A DNA stretch of 64,000 bases from Nocardia sp. SYP-A9097 (GTDB lineage: Bacteria > Actinomycetota > Actinomycetes > Mycobacteriales > Mycobacteriaceae). The DNA is taken from contig NZ_WJIC01000028.1 in assembly GCF_009649815.1 (NCBI RefSeq), positions 1 through 64,000 of the forward strand. Direction: 5' to 3'. A program made the position numbers and the translations under genes. Shown in pieces: positions 36,847-43,930 of this stretch (position 1 is the stretch's first letter; every line of letters begins with the position of its first letter). The notes under the pieces are model-generated. The model was not told where the DNA came from. It made no database searches and saw only the letters and a program-made list of their open reading frames with translations.

Positions 36847-37966
36847 CGAACCTCCGAGAAATCTGCGTGATGGACGGCAGCAGATAACCACCTCCACGAC
36901 GTCGATTCATCTGGTTCTTCTCTGCGTGGTGCACGTGACGGACACCCATTTCTGGGCTGTAGATAGCCTGCACAAACCGCTCCGGATACCCGAACTCGAT
37001 CAAGTGGGTGATGTAGGAGTGCCGTAGCGAGTGCAGATCCAATTCCTGCGGCAACCCCGCCGCGTCACGGACCGCGGTGAACGCGTCGTTGGCACTGCGG
37101 GTAGTGATACGTCCGCACCGTTCGGTCAACCAGACCGCCGGATGCCTGTCGGCACCGAACAATGTCCGCACCTGCGTGAAGTAGTGCTCGAGAACCTCGA
37201 CGATCCAATCCATCTCCGGCACGGTGAGCACAGTGCGGCGCTTGGGTGGGCTCCCTCGTGAGGACTTGCCCCACCGCACATACAGTCCACCGAACCGGCC
37301 GTAGTCCCGTGCACTCGGATTCGTTCGCAGATCAGCCAAATCCAATCCCACGGCCTCACTACGGCGCAGTCCGTACGCATAGACCGTCTTGAGCAGCACC
37401 GCGTTCCGCAAGGCCTGTATCGAGCCCTTACGACCCAGCCCGCGCACCCGCTCCACCTCGGAGTCCGCGGTGTCGAACAGCACCTGCACCTCGTCGTAGG
37501 TCAGCGCCCGCCGGCCGGGGCGGCCCTCGAACTCGGTGACGTGCACAATCGAGTTCCACTCGTGCAGAATCTGTGTTGGTGTTTCCCCGAATCGGTTCGC
37601 GCACAACTCGATCCACCCGTAACGGCGGTCGGTGAGGTAGTCGCAGAACAGACGCAGCGTCAGCTGGTAGCCGCGTACCGTCGAAAAGGCTGGTGACGGG
37701 GTTCCCGAGGCAAGATGGGCGAACCATGCCTCGGCTTCGGCCGGTCGCCACTGCCACGGATACAACCCGGTGTAGGTGGCGAACCGGCGTACGACCGAAA
37801 TCCGCGCCTCGATCGTCTGGGTTCTGAGGAATCGAGCGCGCTGCTGTTCGCACCACCCAGCCACCATCGATTCGTAGACCGCAGTCTCGGGATCGAGGTG
37901 AATGACGTTCGGTGCCAGCGTCAAAGCGGTCGTGGCGCTCGCCGAGTCTATCTCGGGGCCGGACAT
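36806..37966 (-). pseudogene. 5' part of interrupted tyrosine integrase
   Basis: The open frame codes for 386 residues, but only the first 333 (to Q333, codon 36968-36970) are integrase: N-domain, Arg box AYGLRRSEAVGL and HSLRHSYITHLIEFGYPERF (312 on). After FVQ the sequence (AIYSPEMGVRHVHHAEKN) no longer resembles any recombinase, lacks the second His and the Tyr, and is transposon end sequence running into the tnpA start. The missing C-terminus is found 4.35 kb away at 32488-32616. The truncated protein cannot be catalytic. Confidence 0.85.
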
Positions 37967-37984
37967 TGACCTGTTGTACCAAAT

Positions 37985-37997
37985 GCAACATTGTTGC
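37985..37997. promoter_or_regulatory. Palindrome GCAAC-ATT-GTTGC upstream of integrase
   Basis: A perfect inverted repeat lies 19 nt upstream of the integrase start, in an AT-richer stretch. The position fits an operator for the cassette's XRE protein. It is part of the 178-nt gap between the mobile region and the ACP gene. Confidence 0.35.
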
Positions 37998-38106
37998 GTC
38001 TAGTGTCGATGCCTCGACCAGCGGTGAGAGCCCGTGTCGCACACCGATGGGCGCGCCGCGATACCGCGAGTAGGCATCTTCGGCATGGTTGAATCGCTCA
38101 AAGCTG

Positions 38107-38121
38107 TTGCATCAGATGCAA
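38107..38121. promoter_or_regulatory. 15-nt palindrome TTGCATC-A-GATGCAA
   Basis: A perfect palindrome with 7-nt arms lies 24 nt beyond the stop codon of the free ACP gene and about 110 nt from the other palindrome; both share TGCAA words. It may be an operator, or mark the recombination border between mobile DNA and cluster. Confidence 0.4.
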
Positions 38122-38144
38122 TTCCGCTCGATTCCCGCATATCG

Positions 38145-38372
38145 TCAGCCGGTGTACATCTCGTAGATCTGTTCCAGCGACGCGGCTTCCAGCAGCTCGG
38201 GCAGCGGGACACTGCGACCGGTCCGCGCCTCCATCGTGGCGATGACGCTCAGCAAATGGATCGAATCCCAGCCGGGCACCGTATCGAGACTGCCGGTGGC
38301 ATGTTCGGGGGTCACCGCCGCGAGTCCGATCTCATCCCGGACGATGGCGACGAAATCGTCGATGGTGTTCAC
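38145..38372 (-). CDS. Stand-alone acyl carrier protein for glyceryl unit
   Basis: A 75-residue ACP with phosphopantetheine site Ser37 in PGWDSIHLL. Its GTG start (38372) overlaps the FkbH stop (GTGA). In tetronate and methoxymalonyl pathways a free ACP next to FkbH carries the glyceryl thioester formed from 1,3-bisphosphoglycerate. With KASIII two genes upstream and no methoxymalonyl dehydrogenases nearby, the tetronate role is the better fit. Confidence 0.9.
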   Translation of the reverse strand: MNTIDDFVAIVRDEIGLAAVTPEHATGSLDTVPGWDSIHLLSVIATMEARTGRSVPLPELLEAASLEQIYEMYTG

Positions 38373-40279
38373 AGGGCGGTCTCCTTCTCGGGAACATCGA
38401 ACAACAGCCGCACGTGCTCGGGTACCGCGAGCACGTCGCGCAGGGGGTGGCGGTAGGTCGTCTCGGCACCGTCATCGCGGTACCGCTCGAATCCGAACCG
38501 CGAGTACAGATCTCGTACACCCGCGTTCTTGGCAGTGGCACGGTGGGCGCCGAGAACACTCTCGCAGCCCTGCCCGCGCAGGTGCTCGAGCAGACCGGCC
38601 AGGCAGGCCTGCTCGATGCCGCGGGAGAACACCCGGCAGCTGAGCAGGAAATTCTCGATATGGGCGTCCGCGCCCTCGCGGCGCACGAAGATCGCCCCGA
38701 CCATCCCGTTCTCGCCGAACCGGTCCCGCGCGCGCACGGTCAGCACCAGGGCCGCGGGGTCGGCGAGCAGCGCTTGCACATCGGCGGGCTGCAACCGGAG
38801 CGTGGTCATATTGAACTGGTTGGTCCGCAGCGTGATCTGCGAAACCCGTTGGATGTCAGCCACTTCGGCCCGCGTCAACCGCACTTCGATCCGCAATTCT
38901 CGAAGGTAGTCGGCCGTCGACTCGAACTCCTGCAGGAAATCACTGCGTGCGCTCTCGCCTCGATACAGTTCGGGACGAGACCGGTCCTCGGTGGTCAACT
39001 CGCGGACATCGAACCAGCCGTCCGCCAAGAGTCGCTCCACATGCAGCGCCGGTTCGGCATCGACCTGCACGGTGCTCACCTGCGGCAGCTCGTACCGCAT
39101 CAAACCGCACTCGTACGGACTGTCGTCGACGAAGACGAAACTGTCCGGATCGAGATTCAGCACCGCCGCGGTCTCGCGCAGATTGTCCGGCTTGGGCAGC
39201 CAATTCGCTGTCACCCGAACGAAATCGCCCTCCCGCACCGTCATATCCGGATGGTCGCGGAGCACTTCGCGCACCGGCTCGATATCGTTCTTGCTGATCG
39301 CGGTCAGCAGCACACCCTGGCTACCCAGTTGCCGGACGACCCGTTGAAAAGCCCGGAACGCCTCACCCCGATAGCTGTCGGCGACCTGGATTCCCGCCAT
39401 CCCGTCATCACCGAGCACCCCACCCCACATCGTATTGTCGAGGTCCACCGCCAGCACCTTCTTCGTGCGGCCGGTCAGGTGGCGGGCCAGATGTCCCAGC
39501 TCACGCGCGAAACGGCCGAACAGCTCGGGCGACAGATGCACTTTCGCGTAGGTGCTGAGCCGCACATCCTCGGCCGGAATCCCTTCGGCCAGTAGCGGAT
39601 CCAGATCGATCACCACCGTCGACGGATGCCGTTCGGGCAGTTCGAGCAGGCGGGCATTGGTCCGGCGCCACGCCGCGCCGAGCGCCGCCCGCGACCGATG
39701 GTCGACCAGTTGGGCGGCCAGCCGGCGCGGCAGCGGCAGCGTATTGAGTACCAGGGTGGCCCCGCTGGTGGCTTCGAACCTGGTGACCAGCCATTCGATC
39801 AGCCGCTCCTTCTCCGCCAGCGCGGCGGCGACCGCCGGAACATCCCACGGCGTCGCGATATCGTCGAACACCATCATGGGGTCCAGCACACAGACCACGA
39901 GGTCCGGTCGCGCGGCGAACAGGCGGCTGTCCGGCTCGGAAAGATCGAAGACATAACCGTTGTAGTCCGATACCACCGGACACAGCAGTAAGCCGTGCCT
40001 GGCCAGCTCCGCGGTCAGGGCGGGAACCAGTGTATTCAAGGTGCCATGTCCGGTGAGGGCGACATTCAGGACCGGAGTCGAAGGATGCGCTGCGCGAATA
40101 TCCGCCGGATCGACTCTGGCCAGTAGCTGTCCGGCCAGTCGCAACTGCGCCGGATCGAGTTCCCGCAACAGCGCGGTGATCACGGGGAAATCCGAGGCGA
40201 GTCGTCCGGCCCGCTGCAACTCCATGATGCGGTCGAGCGGGGCCGATTGCGGCTCGGCCGGCGTGGTGGCGTCGGTCAT
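38369..40279 (-). CDS. fkbH: FkbH-like glyceryl-ACP synthase (HAD superfamily)
   Basis: A 636-residue FkbH-family protein. The N-terminal half has an SGNH-like region (NVALTGHGTLNTL; VVSDYNGY). The HAD core has Asp279 and Asp281 in VDLDNTMWGG and VFVDDSPYECGLMR downstream. The C-terminal third is GNAT-like (QRVSQITLRTNQFNMTT; LSCRVFSRGIEQACL). Such enzymes dephosphorylate 1,3-bisphosphoglycerate and place the D-glyceryl group on an ACP. The start at 40279 overlaps the KASIII stop (ATGA), the end overlaps the ACP start. Abyssomicin and agglomerin clusters have the same trio. Confidence 0.93.
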   Translation of the reverse strand: MTDATTPAEPQSAPLDRIMELQRAGRLASDFPVITALLRELDPAQLRLAGQLLARVDPADIRAAHPSTPVLNVALTGHGTLNTLVPALTAELARHGLLLCPVVSDYNGYVFDLSEPDSRLFAARPDLVVCVLDPMMVFDDIATPWDVPAVAAALAEKERLIEWLVTRFEATSGATLVLNTLPLPRRLAAQLVDHRSRAALGAAWRRTNARLLELPERHPSTVVIDLDPLLAEGIPAEDVRLSTYAKVHLSPELFGRFARELGHLARHLTGRTKKVLAVDLDNTMWGGVLGDDGMAGIQVADSYRGEAFRAFQRVVRQLGSQGVLLTAISKNDIEPVREVLRDHPDMTVREGDFVRVTANWLPKPDNLRETAAVLNLDPDSFVFVDDSPYECGLMRYELPQVSTVQVDAEPALHVERLLADGWFDVRELTTEDRSRPELYRGESARSDFLQEFESTADYLRELRIEVRLTRAEVADIQRVSQITLRTNQFNMTTLRLQPADVQALLADPAALVLTVRARDRFGENGMVGAIFVRREGADAHIENFLLSCRVFSRGIEQACLAGLLEHLRGQGCESVLGAHRATAKNAGVRDLYSRFGFERYRDDGAETTYRHPLRDVLAVPEHVRLLFDVPEKETAL

Positions 40280-41316
40280 GGCTTCTCCACTGCGAAGCCG
40301 GCCTCGATCCACTTGCTGGATTCGATGGAAATGCAGACCGCGCGATCGCCCTCGGTCATTTTCGGAATGACACGTTCGAGTTGAAAGAATGGCGTCGCAT
40401 TGCCGGTGTTGCCGATCTCGCGCACACAGGAGATCTCATGGGAGTCCGAGAGCGCGAGATGATCGACGATCAACTTCGTCATTCGGCCGGAAAGCTGTGG
40501 CGGCAGAATGAAATCGATCTCGTTCTCGTTCCAGTCGAGGTCCTCCAGCAATTCCTTCAACATCTCTTTGGCCATGACCGGCACGCTCTGCTCGATCGCC
40601 TTGTAATCCTCGGAGACCGCGGCGGCCCCGCCGCGCCCGTCGGCACTGCCACCGGCGCCGTACCACTCCACCACCTGGCCCGGCGACCGGCCCATCCCGA
40701 CCAGCCGCACCATCGACCCGTGCAGGACCGGGGTCCCGGCGACCGGATCGGTGCTGAGCACCGCCGCACCCGCCCCGTCACCGAAGAGCAGGGTGTTCAC
40801 GGCATAGGCCGCGTCGGCGGAGGCGAAACCCACATCGGCGTCGTAATGCTTACCGATCGATTCGGCCCCGATCACCAGTGCGGTCCGATGGCGGCCCGTC
40901 AGCAACATCTGACGTGCCACATCCAGCGCCTGCAACGCCCCTGAACAGCCCGATTGCAGCTGGAACGAGGCGATACCGTTGATTCCGAGGCGATCCGCGA
41001 TCACATTCACGGTGGCGGGCATCAGCTGATCTGGGGTGGCGGTACCCATGACGATGAGATCGATATCCTCGGGCGCCAGCGCGGCCTGCCGCAATGCCCG
41101 GGCGCCCGAGGCGGTGCCCATATCCGCGACGGTGGTGTGCCGTTCGCCGGTTCGAATATCGAACCCGTAATGCCTGCCTTTTGTTCCGATGAACATATCG
41201 ACCCACTGCAGCCACGCCGAATTCATGCCGAAGCGCTCGGCGAGGGTGACATTGTCGATGGGGTCCCCGGGCAGGAATGTTCCCACGGACAGAATATGTA
41301 CATTTCGTTCAGTCAT
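40276..41316 (-). CDS. KASIII-like ketosynthase for tetronate formation
   Basis: A 346-residue FabH-fold protein. The nucleophile is Cys124 in LQSGCSGALQA, and Asn303 is kept in IGNTGNATPF. The usual active-site His (FIPHQAN in FabH) aligns with Pro273 in FILPPQLSG, so the decarboxylative His is absent by this alignment. In tetronate pathways a KASIII homologue joins glyceryl-ACP to the beta-ketoacyl chain by C-C and C-O bond formation, which does not need decarboxylation. It is the first gene of the coupled KASIII-fkbH-ACP operon, 106 nt downstream of the MarR gene. Confidence 0.9.
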   Translation of the reverse strand: MTERNVHILSVGTFLPGDPIDNVTLAERFGMNSAWLQWVDMFIGTKGRHYGFDIRTGERHTTVADMGTASGARALRQAALAPEDIDLIVMGTATPDQLMPATVNVIADRLGINGIASFQLQSGCSGALQALDVARQMLLTGRHRTALVIGAESIGKHYDADVGFASADAAYAVNTLLFGDGAGAAVLSTDPVAGTPVLHGSMVRLVGMGRSPGQVVEWYGAGGSADGRGGAAAVSEDYKAIEQSVPVMAKEMLKELLEDLDWNENEIDFILPPQLSGRMTKLIVDHLALSDSHEISCVREIGNTGNATPFFQLERVIPKMTEGDRAVCISIESSKWIEAGFAVEKP

Positions 41317-41422
41317 TCCGGACTACCTTCTGCGAATGGTGCTCGGCAGTAGAAATGGTAGAAGCCGTGGCTAAACCCGGACTAACCCCAATCTTTCGAT
41401 CGAGGCAGGTCGCCGTCGTCCG

Positions 41423-41941
41423 TCAGGACAGCTGGGAGGGTACGACCGGCGCCTCGGTGGAGTCGAACAGGGTCTGCAACCCGTCTTTGAACGCGGCGCG
41501 TTCACCCTCGTCCAGACCCATCAGGAGCCGGTCCTCGAGTTGTGCTGCCGCGGCCCGGGCCCGGCCCGCCAAGGCGGTTCCCGACCGCGTCGCCCGCAGG
41601 TCGTACCGGCGGCGATCGGCGGCGCTGCGGCGGCGCTCGAGTAGCCCACTGGACTCCAGATAGTCCACGGCGGCGACCACCGGGGTCGGATCGATACCCA
41701 ATTGGTCGGCGACTTCGCGCTGCGAACTGCCCTGATTGGCGATGACCAGTTCGAGGATGTGATACGTGCGACCGGTTAGTCCGAATTGCGCGAGCAGCGA
41801 TTCGATATGGGGTCCCAGCTGTACGCCGAGCTGAAATGCCAGATAGATGACGCTGGACGACAGCGGCGTAGCGATGAGTTTGCTAGGCAGTTGCACGGAC
41901 GTCGCTGGATCCCGCCAACGCTCTGGGATATCTCGGTTCAC
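41423..41941 (-). CDS. MarR family transcriptional regulator
   Basis: A 172-residue winged-helix regulator. The core includes GLTGRTYHILELVIANQGSS, QREVADQLGIDPTPVVAAVDYLESSGLLERR and the wing segment SAADRRRYDLRATRSG. The GTG at 41941 is chosen because AAAGGAG (complement of 41949-41955) lies 7 nt upstream. The frame is open to 42082, but that part is AT-rich and contains two palindromes that look like operators. It is divergent from the AfsA operon and upstream of the KASIII operon, so it probably controls one or both. Confidence 0.87.
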   Translation of the reverse strand: MNRDIPERWRDPATSVQLPSKLIATPLSSSVIYLAFQLGVQLGPHIESLLAQFGLTGRTYHILELVIANQGSSQREVADQLGIDPTPVVAAVDYLESSGLLERRRSAADRRRYDLRATRSGTALAGRARAAAAQLEDRLLMGLDEGERAAFKDGLQTLFDSTEAPVVPSQLS

Positions 41942-42278
41942 CTTCGAGCTCCTTTGTTCGGTGCCTGGCCGGCGGTCGACTGCAATCTTATCTAGATCAA
42001 CTTCACGATCGATAGAGGCAAATGATACTCGACGATTTCGATCATCTAGATGCGGCACTATTTTTTCACTTGACATGTCCATTATGCCAGGACCGCCCCC
42101 TTCCCCGACCCGAGCCGGTTAACAGGGTTTGAACTGTGTCCTTAAGCGAGTCCAAGGTGGCTCTCTTGCACCGGTTTTGGCGTCGATGCTCGCGTTGACA
42201 GATAGTCGTTCGTCTCTACGATCAGTAGCTGCGATCATATTTCTGAACCATCGCACCAGCGAGGGAGGCTGGAAGAAA
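41942..42278. promoter_or_regulatory. Divergent control region marR / afsA
   Basis: This 337-nt stretch holds no convincing gene. Palindromes ATCTAGAT (41990-41997) and CATCTAGATG (42043-42052), spaced about five helical turns apart, are candidate MarR sites. The sequence around them is distinctly AT-rich compared with the flanking genes. Toward afsA it contains a good promoter (42195-42222, separate entry). Confidence 0.55.
42195..42222 (+). promoter_or_regulatory. Sigma-A-type promoter for afsA operon
   Basis: TTGACA (42195-42200), a 16-nt spacer and TACGAT (42217-42222) match the actinobacterial consensus TTGACA/TAnnnT. A start near 42229 would leave a leader of about 50 nt before the afsA ATG at 42279. 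This is the best promoter seen in the window. Confidence 0.65.
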
Positions 42279-43265
42279 ATGACTGTCGTATTCAGAGGCC
42301 CTGAGACCGGATCCGACCTGGGGATCGACGAACTCACCTTCGATCGGACCGTGCCCCGTGGCCTTGTCCACCGCGCCGCGGTCGGCGAGGTATTCGTCAC
42401 CGATGCCGCCGCGATCGGCGAAAACCGATTCAAGGTCGCCGCACAACTGCCCCGCGGTCACGCACTGTACGGAGACCGCATCCAACCGTTGTACGACCCG
42501 CTGATGGTGCTGGAGGCGACGCGGCAAGCCGCCATCCTGCTCACGCACCAGTTCTATGGCGTACCCCGCAACTGGGCCTTCATATTTCGCAAGGCGGACC
42601 TCGCCATCACCGACCCCGTCGCCATGACCGTGGTCGACCTGCCCGGGCACCTGCTGATCCAGATCGACATGGACAAGCGGTTCTACGCCGACGGAAAACT
42701 CACGGGCACCCACATCATCTGCCGGTTCGAACTCGACGGCCGCGCGTTCGGCACACTCATCGGATCGCTGAGCTTCACCCCGCCGGAATTCTTCGCGGTC
42801 ATGCGCGCCGCCGGCCGGGCCGGGAAGGAGCTCCCGCCACTGGCGGAACCGAACCGCGCCACCCCGATCGATCCCCAGCGGGTCGGCCGGTTCAACCGCC
42901 GGAACGTAGTCATCGCCGCGACCGGCGACCGCGAGTTGTTCGAGCTGATCGTCGATCACAGCCACCCGTCCCTGTGCGATCACAAGGTCGATCACGTCTC
43001 GGGAATGTTGCTGACCGAAGGATGCCGGCAGGCCGCGGTGAGCTTCGCCGCGCAGTCGGCCCTGGCCGGAATCGCGGTGGATCAGCTCGAACTGCTGCGC
43101 TTCCAAGTCGATTTCCGCGACTTCGCCGAACTCGAATTGCCCGTCTACTGTCGCATGACCCGTTGTGCCGCAATGGGATCCGGCCGGGTCGCGGTGGACT
43201 TCGATCTGGAGCAGGGTGGGCGGACGATAGCCGGCGCACAAGCGGAGGTCGGATCGTGGATGTAA
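42279..43265 (+). CDS. afsA: AfsA-family butyrolactone biosynthesis protein
   Basis: A 328-residue protein with two AfsA hot-dog repeats: LVHRAAVGEVFVTDA with DPLMVLEATRQAAIL in the first half, and VDHVSGMLLTEGCRQAAVSF in the second. AfsA enzymes condense a beta-ketoacyl-ACP with dihydroxyacetone phosphate, first step to gamma-butyrolactone signals. The ATG at 42279 follows a GGGAGG-like RBS. It overlaps the HAD phosphatase gene by 10 nt. A dedicated butyrolactone or related signal for this cluster is likely. A pathway role in the polyketide (as for some AfsA homologues) is less likely but possible. Confidence 0.9.
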   Translation: MTVVFRGPETGSDLGIDELTFDRTVPRGLVHRAAVGEVFVTDAAAIGENRFKVAAQLPRGHALYGDRIQPLYDPLMVLEATRQAAILLTHQFYGVPRNWAFIFRKADLAITDPVAMTVVDLPGHLLIQIDMDKRFYADGKLTGTHIICRFELDGRAFGTLIGSLSFTPPEFFAVMRAAGRAGKELPPLAEPNRATPIDPQRVGRFNRRNVVIAATGDRELFELIVDHSHPSLCDHKVDHVSGMLLTEGCRQAAVSFAAQSALAGIAVDQLELLRFQVDFRDFAELELPVYCRMTRCAAMGSGRVAVDFDLEQGGRTIAGAQAEVGSWM

Positions 43266-43930
43266 CGCAACCCGTGCTGGTCGTCGACTACGGCGGGGTA
43301 CTCACCAATCCGATCGCCGAGACGATCGGCCGATTCGCCCGGCACCTGGACATCGCGCCCACTGCCGTGCCGACCGCGCTCGCCCTCGCGGCCGACTGCA
43401 CCGGCGCGACCCCGATGGCACTGCTCGAACGCGGTGAACTCACCGAGACGCAATTCCTCACCCGCATGAGCGCCGCGCTCAGCGCGGTCACCGGTCGCGT
43501 CATCGATCTGTCGAACTTCACCGCGCTGTGGTTCCGGGGCCGGACCGCCAATGCCGAGATGATCGGCCATCTGCTCGAACTCCATCAGCGCGGACAGCGA
43601 ATCGCGTTGCTGACCAACAATGTTCGGGAATGGCGGCCATACTGGACCGCCCAGGTGCCACTGCACGTCTTCGACGTCATCGTGGACTCCTCCGACGTCG
43701 GGTGCCGCAAACCCGAACCCGAGATCTTCACGATCACCACCGACCGACTCGGCGTGCCCGCCGACGAATGCGTATTCGTCGACGACGACGCGGCGAACTG
43801 CACGGCGGCCCGGCGGCACGGGATGCGGACCCACCGCTTCGTCGAGACCCGCGCGTGCATCGCCGAGATCGACCGCATGCTGGCCCGGCCCGACCGGAAC
43901 TCCGGGCTCGCGACGGGAGCACTCCGATGA
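43256..43930 (+). CDS. HAD-superfamily phosphatase, likely in butyrolactone pathway
   Basis: A 224-residue HAD hydrolase with motif I VVDYGGVLT (nucleophile Asp11; Gly replaces the usual second Asp, as in the epoxide-hydrolase-N/dehalogenase subgroup), motif II LLTNN, then CRKPEPEIF and ECVFVDDDAAN. The GTG at 43256 has GGAGG 6 nt upstream and overlaps the afsA end. Butyrolactone phosphate intermediates need dephosphorylation, and position makes this the candidate. The end overlaps the exporter start by ATGA. Confidence 0.85.
   Translation: MDVTQPVLVVDYGGVLTNPIAETIGRFARHLDIAPTAVPTALALAADCTGATPMALLERGELTETQFLTRMSAALSAVTGRVIDLSNFTALWFRGRTANAEMIGHLLELHQRGQRIALLTNNVREWRPYWTAQVPLHVFDVIVDSSDVGCRKPEPEIFTITTDRLGVPADECVFVDDDAANCTAARRHGMRTHRFVETRACIAEIDRMLARPDRNSGLATGALR

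Larger units (their letters stand above)
32617..36967 (-). mobile_element. Tn554-like element (tnpA-tnpB-tnpC) inserted in integrase gene
   Basis: About 4.35 kb lies between the two halves of the interrupted integrase. It carries tnpA (intact), tnpB (pseudogene) and tnpC/DUF6262 in the Tn554 order, plus a small membrane-protein ORF. The boundary is set to the codon by the break in the integrase (FVQ | HQVGH), ambiguous by up to 3 nt because CAG or CAA can be assigned to either side. Ten-nt imperfect inverted repeats point inward near both ends: TATCTTGAGC (32623-32632, + strand) and TATCTACAGC (36965-36956, - strand). No target duplication is visible, in keeping with Tn554-type integration. 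Confidence 0.75.
29889..37966 (-). mobile_element. Decayed tyrosine-recombinase cassette with nested Tn554-like insertion
   Basis: Removing the Tn554-like insert at about 32617-36967 leaves a compact three-gene leftward cassette: integrase (37966 start, 32488 end), XRE regulator (32165-32491) and zinc-finger recombinase (29889-32168), each overlapping the next by ATGA or GTGA. Such an integrase - HTH - recombinase trio recurs in actinomycete genomes and is presumed mobile. The integrase is interrupted and the last gene is broken by two single-base shifts and a stop, so the cassette is now immobile by itself. No flanking repeats or tRNA attachment site are visible. Confidence 0.7.

Noticed and set aside
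29889..38144. CRISPR array or phage attachment site in the mobile region
   Set aside because: No regularly spaced repeats, no tRNA gene and no matching direct repeats were seen by eye.
38145..40279. Methoxymalonyl-ACP pathway reading of FkbH and ACP
   Set aside because: The methoxymalonyl pathway also needs two dehydrogenases and an O-methyltransferase (FkbG/I/K types) nearby, which are absent; KASIII and the E2-type acyltransferase favour a tetronate.
41942..42082. Extension of the MarR gene to ATG 42082
   Set aside because: The extra 47 residues are AT-rich, without homology, and contain two operator-like palindromes; GTG 41941 has a good AAAGGAG ribosome site.
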